A DNA stretch of 38,560 nucleotides from an uncultured Enterorhabdus sp. (GTDB lineage: Bacteria > Actinomycetota > Coriobacteriia > Coriobacteriales > Eggerthellaceae), in the NCBI GenBank assembly GCA_947649205.1, contig CANSQM010000023.1:1-38560 (forward strand), in the 5' to 3' direction. The notes beneath the pieces are model-generated. The model did not search any database and had not been told where the DNA came from. It worked only from the letters and a program-made list of their open reading frames with translations. The position numbers were made by a program, and so were the translations under genes. How positions within the stretch are numbered: the stretch's first letter is position 1; every line of letters begins with the position of its first letter. Shown one piece after another: positions 16,054 to 22,594 of this stretch.

Positions 16054-16866
16054 ATGTCCATAGCGTCGCATTCCCCTGGGGTCCCCGTGAGCGAGGATGC
16101 CTGCGGATCGTCCGCCCACCTGCCCGACGGCATCTGCCGCGTGGCCGCGGGGGCCCTCGGGGCCACCCGCCTCATCGAGGGCGCGCCGACGACCGGTTCC
16201 GACCGCGTGCTCGTGGCCGCCTTCGATTTCGACGGCACCTGCATCCGCGGCAACTCCCCAGTGCTCCTCGTGCGCCATCTGGCGCGCAAGCGCATGCTCG
16301 CCCCCTCGGTGGTGGCCCGCATCCTCGGTTGGGCCGCTTGCTACAAGGCGCGCCTGCCCCAGAACGAGAGCTGGGTGCGGGGGCTTGTGTTCCGCGCCTT
16401 CGCCGGCCGTCCCGTCGGCGAGGTGAACCGGTTCCTTTACGACTTCTACGATCGCTTTATCGATGAGCGCTTCCGCGCCGATGCCGAGGCGGCCATGCGG
16501 GCCCACGAGGCCGAGGGCCATGCCGTGGTCTGCGTGTCGGCCACCTTCGAGCCCATTGTGGCCGCGGCCATGGAGCGCCATCCCATCCAGTACGCCATCG
16601 CCACCCGCATGAAGGTGGACGGGGCGGGCAACTACACCGACGAGGTGGCGGGGCTGCCCATCGAGGGCCCCGAGAAGGTAGTGGTGCTGAGCCGGTTCTG
16701 CGACGAGCAGTTCGGCGCGGGGAACTGGGAGCTGGGCTGGGCCTACGGCGACCACCATTCCGACCGATCGCTTCTGGCCGCCGCCCGCCATGCTTGCGCA
16801 GTCACGCCGGACCGGCCCCTCACGCGCACGGCTAACGCCGAGGGCTACGATATTCTCGATTGGTGA
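16054..16866 (+). CDS. HAD-IB family phosphatase (SerB-like)
   Basis: A soluble hydrolase of 270 residues. Motif I is FDFDGTC with nucleophile Asp58 and Asp60. Motif II is VSATFEP. The conserved Lys is in EGPEKVVVL, and motif IV is YGDHHSDRSLL. This order matches the HAD-IB group that includes phosphoserine phosphatase and YfhB/CicA-type lipid phosphatases. The GDHHSD version of motif IV is closer to the latter, so a phospholipid or phosphoserine substrate cannot be decided. The first 50 residues are not part of the fold. The ATG at 16054 has AAAGGA 13 bases upstream, rather far. It is probably a single-gene transcript from the promoter near 15991. Confidence 0.8.
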   Translation: MSIASHSPGVPVSEDACGSSAHLPDGICRVAAGALGATRLIEGAPTTGSDRVLVAAFDFDGTCIRGNSPVLLVRHLARKRMLAPSVVARILGWAACYKARLPQNESWVRGLVFRAFAGRPVGEVNRFLYDFYDRFIDERFRADAEAAMRAHEAEGHAVVCVSATFEPIVAAAMERHPIQYAIATRMKVDGAGNYTDEVAGLPIEGPEKVVVLSRFCDEQFGAGNWELGWAYGDHHSDRSLLAAARHACAVTPDRPLTRTANAEGYDILDW

Positions 16867-16899
16867 TAAATGCCCCTAGGCAAGCGCACTTTTGTTCGA

Positions 16900-16939
16900 T
16901 AAAATAGCGTCGACACACGATTCCGGGCCCAGGGGCCCG
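16900..16939 (+). promoter_or_regulatory. Promoter -10 and leader hairpin before the AAA-like gene
   Basis: GATAAAAT (-10 TAAAAT at 16900-16905) is followed by a perfect hairpin CGGGCCC-AG-GGGCCCG (16924-16939). The hairpin ends about ten bases before the GAGAGG ribosome site. No clear -35 was seen. Confidence 0.4.
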
Positions 16940-16961
16940 CAGCTTATGAGAGGTAGCAGCC

Positions 16962-18416
16962 ATGTTTGAGAGAGACGAAGCGAACCCGCCTGCGCCCGGC
17001 GATCCGTCCGGCGCCCCGTCCGATTATCTGGCCCGGGCCGTGGCCGCTTGCGAGGCGGGCGATGCGCGGCTGGGCCTGCACCTGTATCTGGCTGCCTTCG
17101 AGCAGGCCTCGGAGGCGAGCGAGGTACCCTCGGAGGATGCCATCATGGGCCTTAAGCAGGCCTGGCGCGTGGCCTGCGCCACCAAGGAGCGCTCTTTGGC
17201 CGAGTACATTTTCGGGCGGCTCGAGCCCTATCTGTCCCATGACGAGGTAGCGGCCTGCACGTCCCAGCTCCAGGGTCTGGCCTTCGACCGCCTGGAGGAA
17301 TTCGGCATCTCCCGTGACGACCTCGAGGAGATGTCCGAGGCTATCTCCCAGGACGTCATGGGCCTCATGGCCGCCCCGCCGCTCATCATCGGCGCCTCGG
17401 CGGCCCCGGCGGTTGCCCTGGCCGCCCCGCCTTCCTCGGAGCGAGGGGCAGTCGAGCAGCCCGTGCCGCCCGCCGGTGCGCCCGAGGGCGGGGCCGAGCC
17501 CCAGCCGGTGGATATTTACACCTACGATACCGTGCCCGGCTACGGGGCCGTGGTGGAGCGTATGCGCTCCCTCGGCATCGGCCTGGCCGGCGATGCCTCC
17601 TTTGGCGAGTTCGTCGCCATGCTGAATGCCCGCCACGGCTTCGACGCCATGCCCATGGTGGACACCCTGCTGTTCTGCTCGCCGGCCCGGGAGGACGCGA
17701 GCCGCTTCATGATGGCCACCGTGGGCGAGCTGGGGCTGCCCGCCGTGCGCATGCGCATGGAGGAGAGCTTCCAGGGAGTGCCCATGCTCTGCGTGAGCGC
17801 CCAGGCCGCCGACGCCGACAAGCTGGCCGGCCTGCGCCGGGGCTTCGAGGGCGGTGGCGTGCTCGTGCTGGAGGATCTGGATCTGTGGGGCTCGCCTTTG
17901 TCCGAGGCCGCCGACGACATGGCCGGGCTTCTCATGGCCGCCATGTCCCGGGGCGCCCGCGAGGCGGTGAACCTCATCCGCCAAGCCGTGGAGAACCCCG
18001 ATGTCTACGTGCTGGCCTCCGCCTCCTCGGCCGAGGCGGTGGATCCGTTTTTCCTCGACATGCTCTATCCCATCTCCTGCATCGACATCGACTATCCCAC
18101 TCCGGCCGAGCGCGACGATATCTGGATGGATCTGGCCCGGACCCATCCCTCGCTGCGGGCTCTCAACCGCGACGAGCTCGTGCGCCTGTCGGCGAATCTG
18201 CCGCGCTACGATATCTACATGGCCGTGCGCGAGGCCCTGGAGGAGGCCTACAAGCAGGGCCTCGTGGAGCGCCGCTACCAGCCGGTCACCCGCGACAACC
18301 TCTTCGACAAGCTGGCCGCCTACCAGCCGCTTGACTCCGCGGAGTACGCCGAGCTGGAGAACGCCGTCATCTCGGACTTCGCCGCCGGCCTGGGCGAGCT
18401 GGAGGACCTGCTGTAA
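16962..18416 (+). CDS. Degenerate AAA+-like protein of unknown function
   Basis: A 484-residue soluble protein not assigned to a named family. Residues 1-130 are acidic and helical, 135-175 form an Ala/Pro linker. The second half looks like an AAA+ module: a beta strand LLFCSPAREDASRF at 236 takes the place of Walker A but has no Gly-Lys-Thr/Ser, while VLVLEDLDLWG at 300 resembles Walker B. The stretch YVLASASSAEAVDPFF resembles sensor I, and IDIDYPTPAERDDIW followed by helices resembles the lid. ATP binding is therefore doubtful. The ATG at 16962 has GAGAGG 11 bases upstream. The MutY-like gene starts 23 bases after its stop, so they are probably co-transcribed. It could be a regulatory or scaffold relative of AAA+ proteins. 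Confidence 0.65.
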   Translation: MFERDEANPPAPGDPSGAPSDYLARAVAACEAGDARLGLHLYLAAFEQASEASEVPSEDAIMGLKQAWRVACATKERSLAEYIFGRLEPYLSHDEVAACTSQLQGLAFDRLEEFGISRDDLEEMSEAISQDVMGLMAAPPLIIGASAAPAVALAAPPSSERGAVEQPVPPAGAPEGGAEPQPVDIYTYDTVPGYGAVVERMRSLGIGLAGDASFGEFVAMLNARHGFDAMPMVDTLLFCSPAREDASRFMMATVGELGLPAVRMRMEESFQGVPMLCVSAQAADADKLAGLRRGFEGGGVLVLEDLDLWGSPLSEAADDMAGLLMAAMSRGAREAVNLIRQAVENPDVYVLASASSAEAVDPFFLDMLYPISCIDIDYPTPAERDDIWMDLARTHPSLRALNRDELVRLSANLPRYDIYMAVREALEEAYKQGLVERRYQPVTRDNLFDKLAAYQPLDSAEYAELENAVISDFAAGLGELEDLL

Positions 18417-18439
18417 CCGGCAGGCGGGAAGGGCGCGCA

Positions 18440-19324
18440 GTGGGGAAGATCGTAGAGCCGGCCTGGCCCGCATGGGCCGAGCCGGTAGAGGCCTTCGTGG
18501 GGCGGATGCTCGCCCGCGGCGACGAGCTGTACCGCGAGCTCCCCTGGCGCCACGTGGACGACCCCTACGCGGTGCTCGTGTCGGAGATCATGCTCCAGCA
18601 GACCCAGGTGGCCCGCGTGGGCCGTTTCTGGGAGCGGTTCCTCGCGGCGTTTCCCTCGGTAGATGCCCTGGCTGCTGCGGCCGTGCCCGATGTGCTGGAG
18701 CTGTGGCAGGGGCTCGGCTACAACCGCCGTGCCCTGGCCCTGAAGCGCACGGCAGACCAGTGCGCCGCGGAAGGGGAGGGGCGGCTGCCCGACACCTACG
18801 AGGGGCTGCTGGCCCTACCCGGCATCGGGCCGGCCACGGCCGCCGGGGTCATGGCCTTCGCCCATCAGGTGCCCGGGGTGTACGTGGAGACCAACGTGCG
18901 GGCCGTCTTCCTCCACGAGCTGTTCCCCGGCCGCGACGCCGTGACCGACCGGGAGCTGGCGCCGGTCGTGGCCGCAGCGGCCTTCTGCGGGCCGGCCGCC
19001 GCCGATCCGCGGCGCTGGTACTACGGGCTGCTCGACTACGGGGCGCACCTCAAGGCCACGGGTGTGAACCCGACGCGGCGCTCCGCCTCCTACAGCCGCC
19101 AGTCGGCCTTCGAGGGGTCGCGCCGCCAGAAGCGGGCCTGGATCGTGCGCCGGGTGCTGGCTGCCCCCGAGGGCGCCGAGGCCTCGCGGGTGCTCGCCGA
19201 GCTCTGCGCCGCCGAAGGGGCCGCCGGGCGCCCGGCCGTGGACGGAGCGCTGTTCGCCTCTATCGTGGACGATCTCGTGGCCGAGGGCTTCTTCCGTCGC
19301 GAGGGCGCCCTCCTCATCCCCTGA
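18440..19324 (+). CDS. MutY-like HhH-GPD DNA glycosylase lacking the Fe-S cluster
   Basis: A base-excision repair glycosylase of 294 residues. LPWRHVDDPYAVLVSEIMLQ contains the Glu (Glu49) matching the catalytic Glu37 of E. coli MutY, followed by QTQV. LPGIGPATAAG is the helix-hairpin-helix. The position of the conserved catalytic Asp holds Glu150 (YVETNVRAVF). The four C-terminal Cys that bind a [4Fe-4S] cluster are missing: the stretch GAHLKATGVNPTRRSAS has none. A NUDIX-like 8-oxoG domain is also absent. This matches a divergent MutY-like subgroup with the VETN sequence. Excision of adenine opposite 8-oxoG is likely but not certain. GTG start with GAAGGG six bases upstream; mntP follows after ten bases. 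Confidence 0.78.
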   Translation: MGKIVEPAWPAWAEPVEAFVGRMLARGDELYRELPWRHVDDPYAVLVSEIMLQQTQVARVGRFWERFLAAFPSVDALAAAAVPDVLELWQGLGYNRRALALKRTADQCAAEGEGRLPDTYEGLLALPGIGPATAAGVMAFAHQVPGVYVETNVRAVFLHELFPGRDAVTDRELAPVVAAAAFCGPAAADPRRWYYGLLDYGAHLKATGVNPTRRSASYSRQSAFEGSRRQKRAWIVRRVLAAPEGAEASRVLAELCAAEGAAGRPAVDGALFASIVDDLVAEGFFRREGALLIP

Positions 19325-19334
19325 AGGAGTTGCC

Positions 19335-19955
19335 GTGGGTGTCATCGAACTGATTCTGACCGGCGTGGGGCTGTCCATGGACGCCTTCGCCGTGGCCGTG
19401 TGCAAGGGCCTTGGCATGCGGCGCATCCAGTGGGGCCAGGCCGTGGTCATCGCCCTGTTCTTCGGGGGCTTCCAGGCCCTCATGCCCCTCGTCGGGTGGG
19501 CCGTGGGCAGCCTGTTCTCGTCCTACATCACGGCGGTGGACCATTGGATCGCCTTCGGGCTTCTGGCCCTCATCGGCGCCAAGATGCTCTGGGATGCCTT
19601 CCATGAAGACGGCTCCGACGAGCGCACCTGCAACCGCCAGTGCGCCACCTGCGCGCGGCGGGGCACGGCGGCCTGCGCCGACGCTCCGGTGCCCCTGGAC
19701 TTCCGGGAACTCACCATGCTGGCCGTGGCCACCTCCATCGATGCCCTGGCCGTGGGCATCACCTTCGCCTTCCTCGGGGTGAACATCGTTCTCGCCGTTG
19801 CCCTCATCGGTGTCACCACCTTCGTCCTGTCCCTCGCCGGCGTCGTCATCGGCAACCAGTTCGGCTCCCGCTTCGAGAAGCCGGCCACCATCGCCGGCGG
19901 CGTCGTCCTCATCCTGCTCGGCTGCAAGATCCTCTGCGAGCACCTCGCCGGCTAG
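19335..19955 (+). CDS. mntP: Manganese efflux pump MntP
   Basis: A 206-residue membrane protein with the MntP layout of two three-helix halves. Each half has the Asp-containing motif: GLSMDAFAVAVCKGL at 13 and ATSIDALAVGITFAF at about 131. It exports Mn2+ to prevent toxicity. The loop between the halves is unusual: CNRQCATCARRGTAAC places four Cys in 16 residues on one side of the membrane, which could bind a metal. GTG start at 19335 with an AAGGAG ribosome site, ten bases after the MutY-like gene. No yybP-ykoY type riboswitch fits into that gap, so control by Mn must come from the operon promoter, if at all. Confidence 0.88.
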   Translation: MGVIELILTGVGLSMDAFAVAVCKGLGMRRIQWGQAVVIALFFGGFQALMPLVGWAVGSLFSSYITAVDHWIAFGLLALIGAKMLWDAFHEDGSDERTCNRQCATCARRGTAACADAPVPLDFRELTMLAVATSIDALAVGITFAFLGVNIVLAVALIGVTTFVLSLAGVVIGNQFGSRFEKPATIAGGVVLILLGCKILCEHLAG

Positions 19956-20018
19956 GCTGTCCCATCGGGGGCGTTCGTCCCGCCTCACTGTGCGGTCCGG
20001 TCCCGTCTCGCGCCGCGC

Positions 20019-20101
20019 GGCGCCGCCCGAGGGGGCGCCTGCCCTGTGCCGCTGCCCGAGGAGAGCGCCGCGCCCTGCCCGCCGCCGCCCGAGGGGGCGG
20101 C
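20019..20101 (+). repeat. Two GC-rich hairpins with shared sequence
   Basis: CCGCCCGAGGGGGCG occurs at 20023-20037 and again around 20086-20100. Each copy forms a stem: GGCGCC (20019-20024) with GGCGCC (20034-20039), and GCCGCCC (20084-20090) with GGGCGGC (20095-20101). They lie between mntP and pheA, without T-runs. They may end transcription or be remains of a small duplicated element. Confidence 0.45.
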
Positions 20102-20132
20102 CTGTGCCGGGTGCGTCGGCGGCGAAAGCGTT

Positions 20133-20138
20133 TATCAT
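20133..20138 (+). promoter_or_regulatory. Possible -10 element of pheA
   Basis: TATCAT in the context GCGTTTATCATGGACGGCG resembles the promoter core seen at three other genes. It lies 41 bases before the pheA start. No convincing -35 box. Confidence 0.35.
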
Positions 20139-20179
20139 GGACGGCGACCTATTGGCATCCTGACAGACAAGGCGCGCCC

Positions 20180-21028
20180 ATGCTCTTCGACGACTCCATC
20201 GCCTTCCTCGGCCCGGCCGGCACCTACAGCAACGAGGCGGCCCTGCGCTTCGCCGCCCGCCTCGGCATAGCCGAGCCGCACCTGGTGGAGTGCACCTCCT
20301 TCGACGAGGTGTTCGACTGCGTGGACGGCGGCGTCACCCGCTTCGGCGTCGTGGGCAAGGAGAACTCGCTCGAGGGCCCGGTCACGGCCACCCTGGACAA
20401 CTTCGCCTTCCGCACCGATGCGGTCATCCTGGCCGAGGAGGTCATCAACGTGAGCCACTGCCTGGTGGCCCACCCCGAGGCCGATCTGGACGCCATCGTG
20501 CGCGTGGCCTCGCATCCCCAGGGCATCGCCCAGTGCCGCCGCTTCCTGGCCACCGAGCTGCCCGGCCGGGCCACCCTGGCCGTGTCCTCCACCGCCGAGA
20601 GCGCCCGCCTGGCCGCGGCCGATCCCACCTGCGCCGGTATCTCCAACGCCCTGGCCGCGGAGATCCACGGGGCCCGGGTGCTGCGTCGCGCCATTCAGGA
20701 CAACCCGGAGAACCAGACCGCTTTCGCCCTGGTGGGCCGTCTCGCCGATGCCGAGCTGCTGACCGGCGAGCGGTACAAGACCTCCCTGGCCCTCTTCCTG
20801 CGGGCCGACAAGCCCGGCGCCCTCCAGATGATCCTCTCGGAGTTCACCTACGCCGGCATCAACCTCACCATGCTGCAATCGCGCCCCACCAAGCGCCAGC
20901 TGGGGGACTACATGTTCTTCGTGGAGCTGGCCGGCTCCATCCACGACATCGACGTGCAGACGGCCCTCGAGTGCCTGCGCCTGAAGCTGCGCGACGTGAA
21001 GGTGCTCGGCAGCTATCCCATCGAGTAG
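20180..21028 (+). CDS. pheA: Prephenate dehydratase with ACT domain
   Basis: Converts prephenate to phenylpyruvate in phenylalanine synthesis; 282 residues. The catalytic domain begins IAFLGPAGTYSNEAA and has GVVGKENSLEGPV and SSTAESARLAA. The C-terminal ACT domain (about 198-278) has GALQMILSEF and LQSRP, the GALV and ESRP motifs that bind phenylalanine, so feedback inhibition is expected. There is no chorismate mutase domain. The conserved Thr-Arg-Phe of the active site reads Thr-Ala-Phe here (NQTAFAL, near 179), so the Arg is replaced by Ala. The ATG follows AAGG seven bases upstream. It appears to be a single-gene unit. Confidence 0.92.
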   Translation: MLFDDSIAFLGPAGTYSNEAALRFAARLGIAEPHLVECTSFDEVFDCVDGGVTRFGVVGKENSLEGPVTATLDNFAFRTDAVILAEEVINVSHCLVAHPEADLDAIVRVASHPQGIAQCRRFLATELPGRATLAVSSTAESARLAAADPTCAGISNALAAEIHGARVLRRAIQDNPENQTAFALVGRLADAELLTGERYKTSLALFLRADKPGALQMILSEFTYAGINLTMLQSRPTKRQLGDYMFFVELAGSIHDIDVQTALECLRLKLRDVKVLGSYPIE

Positions 21029-21062
21029 GGGCGCCCCCCATTTTCTTGTTCACCGCCGCCGT

Positions 21063-21075
21063 CCCGGGCCCCGGG
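21063..21075 (+). terminator. GC-only hairpin after pheA
   Basis: CCCGGG-C-CCCGGG is a perfect inverted repeat with a very tight turn, 35 bases after the pheA stop. There is no T-run. It is a weak candidate for the end of the pheA transcript. Confidence 0.25.
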
Positions 21076-21148
21076 CTGCATAAGGAGCCGCCCTCGTTGT
21101 CAGCAGCGGTCGGAAAAATCTGCGAGCGGCATGGGCTTTCACCTGCCT

Positions 21149-21174
21149 TGTTACCCGCGCGATGCCGCGTAACA
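21149..21174. promoter_or_regulatory. Inverted repeat TGTTAC-N14-GTAACA at the hydrogenase promoter
   Basis: TGTTAC (21149-21154) and GTAACA (21169-21174) form a 26-base interrupted palindrome whose right arm lies where the -35 box would be. This is the position of an activator or repressor site. It does not match the FNR consensus. The regulator is unknown. Confidence 0.5.
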
Positions 21175-21186
21175 TTTTCCAACCGT

Positions 21187-21195
21187 TGGTAGAAT
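21187..21195 (+). promoter_or_regulatory. Extended -10 promoter of the hydrogenase operon
   Basis: TGGTAGAAT is an extended -10 element (TGn plus TAGAAT at 21190-21195). There is no good -35 box, which fits a promoter that depends on an activator at the neighbouring inverted repeat. The leader would be about 97 bases. Confidence 0.55.
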
Positions 21196-21276
21196 GTTTC
21201 GCAGCCATCGGTGCTTCGCGGAGTGAATAGGTCTCCAATAAGGATACTCTTAGGCCCGCATGTAAGCGAGACGAGA

Positions 21277-21294
21277 ACACCTATAAGGAGGTGT
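21277..21294 (+). promoter_or_regulatory. Hairpin containing the hydrogenase ribosome site
   Basis: ACACCT (21277-21282) pairs with AGGTGT (21289-21294). The right arm is part of the very strong ribosome site AAGGAGGTG (21285-21293), five bases before the ATG. Folding would hide the site, so translation could depend on a protein or on temperature. Confidence 0.45.
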
Positions 21295-21298
21295 ACGC

Positions 21299-22576
21299 AT
21301 GGAAAATCAGGCAACGATGTCAGAGTTCGACAGCATCCTTGCCTCGCGTGGCGTGTCCCGCCGCAGCTTCATGAAGCTGTGCGCCGGCATCGCCGCTGCC
21401 GCGGGCCTGTCCCCGCTGGCGGTCCCGCGCGTGGCGAGTGCGCTCGAGGAGTCTGTTATCGGCGCAACGTCCGGTGACCTCTATCCGGTCATCTGGATCG
21501 AGGGCGCGTCCTGCACGGGCTGCACGGAGTCCTTCGCCCAGGTGGAGACTCCCGACGTGGCTTCCGTGGTGCTCGACTTGATCTCCCTGAACTACTCGGA
21601 GACCCTGTCGGCCGCCGCCGGTCACTCCGTGGAGGAGGCCAAGGCCCAGACCATCAAGGCGGGCAACTACATCCTCATCTACGAGGGTGCCGTGCTGGAG
21701 GCCTTCGACGGCAACGCCCTGCGCGTGGCCGGCGAGGTCGGAACCACTGCCCTGGTGGAGGCCGCCGAGAGCGCCAACGCCGTCGTGGCCGTGGGCTCCT
21801 GCGCTGTCAACGGCGGCTGGATGGCCGCCGCCCCGAACCCGGCCCAGGCCCTCGGCGTCCAGCAGTACCTGGAGAAGGTCGGCGTGGCCACTCCGGTCGT
21901 GAACGTGCCCGGCTGCCCGGTGAACCCCGAGTGGGTCATGTCGGTGCTGGTGGACGTCGTGGTCATGAAGGACATGGACCTGCTGCTGAACCGCCTGAAC
22001 GACTTCAACATGCCGGGCGACCTGTTCAACCAGACCATCCACGACAACTGCGAGCGTCGCGGCCACTTCGAGAACGGCGAGTTCGTCTACGAGTTCGGTT
22101 CCGAGGAAGAGGCCCTGGGCTACTGCCTGTACCCCGTGGGCTGCAAGGGCCCCCAGACCCGCGCCATGTGCGGCGTCACCCTGTGGAACAACCGCCGCAG
22201 CTGGTGCGTCCAGGCCGGCGCCCCCTGCGTGGGCTGCTGCGAGTCCAACCCGCACAACCCCGGCGACAACTGGGTCGAGGTGAACACCCCCTTCTACAAG
22301 CGCATGCGCGATTTGCGCATCGGCCCGCTGAACCTGCAGCCGACCACCATCGCCGTGACCGTCACGGGCCTCGTGGCGGCCGCTCTCGTGGTGCACGGCT
22401 TCGGCATGAAGGCTTCCGGCCGCATGGACGGCGGCGCGCCCTTCGAGAAGATCCGCAAGTGGGACTCCAAGCACCCGCAGCAGGAGATCGGCACCTACGC
22501 CGACCCGGTCACCGGCGGCCCGGTCCTCGACGAGGAGCTCGTCCACAAGAACGCCGATCCCCGCAACAACGACTAG
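21299..22576 (+). CDS. hyaA: [NiFe]-hydrogenase small subunit, Tat-exported
   Basis: The electron-transfer subunit of a membrane-bound uptake hydrogenase, 425 residues. SRRSFMK at 20-26 and the Ala-rich stretch after it are a Tat signal, so the enzyme faces outward. The proximal cluster ligands start with CTGCTES at 72, then GSCAVNGG and PGCPVNP. Further Cys and a His for the medial and distal clusters follow in CLYPVGCKGP and WCVQAGAPCVGC. A C-terminal membrane helix (TTIAVTVTGLVAAALVVHG) anchors it, followed by a 50-residue tail. It resembles the group 1 enzymes of Coriobacteriia (HydDB group 1i). The ATG follows an AAGGAGGTG site; the large subunit starts 18 bases after the stop. Confidence 0.95.
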   Translation: MENQATMSEFDSILASRGVSRRSFMKLCAGIAAAAGLSPLAVPRVASALEESVIGATSGDLYPVIWIEGASCTGCTESFAQVETPDVASVVLDLISLNYSETLSAAAGHSVEEAKAQTIKAGNYILIYEGAVLEAFDGNALRVAGEVGTTALVEAAESANAVVAVGSCAVNGGWMAAAPNPAQALGVQQYLEKVGVATPVVNVPGCPVNPEWVMSVLVDVVVMKDMDLLLNRLNDFNMPGDLFNQTIHDNCERRGHFENGEFVYEFGSEEEALGYCLYPVGCKGPQTRAMCGVTLWNNRRSWCVQAGAPCVGCCESNPHNPGDNWVEVNTPFYKRMRDLRIGPLNLQPTTIAVTVTGLVAAALVVHGFGMKASGRMDGGAPFEKIRKWDSKHPQQEIGTYADPVTGGPVLDEELVHKNADPRNND

Positions 22577-22594
22577 AGAAGGAGGTGAGCTGAC

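Noticed and set aside
19325..19334. Manganese riboswitch before mntP
   Set aside because: Only ten bases separate mntP from the upstream gene, too few for a yybP-ykoY element.
21149..21174. FNR or CRP site
   Set aside because: The arms TGTTAC and GTAACA with 14 bases between them do not match TTGAT-N4-ATCAA or TGTGA-N6-TCACA.
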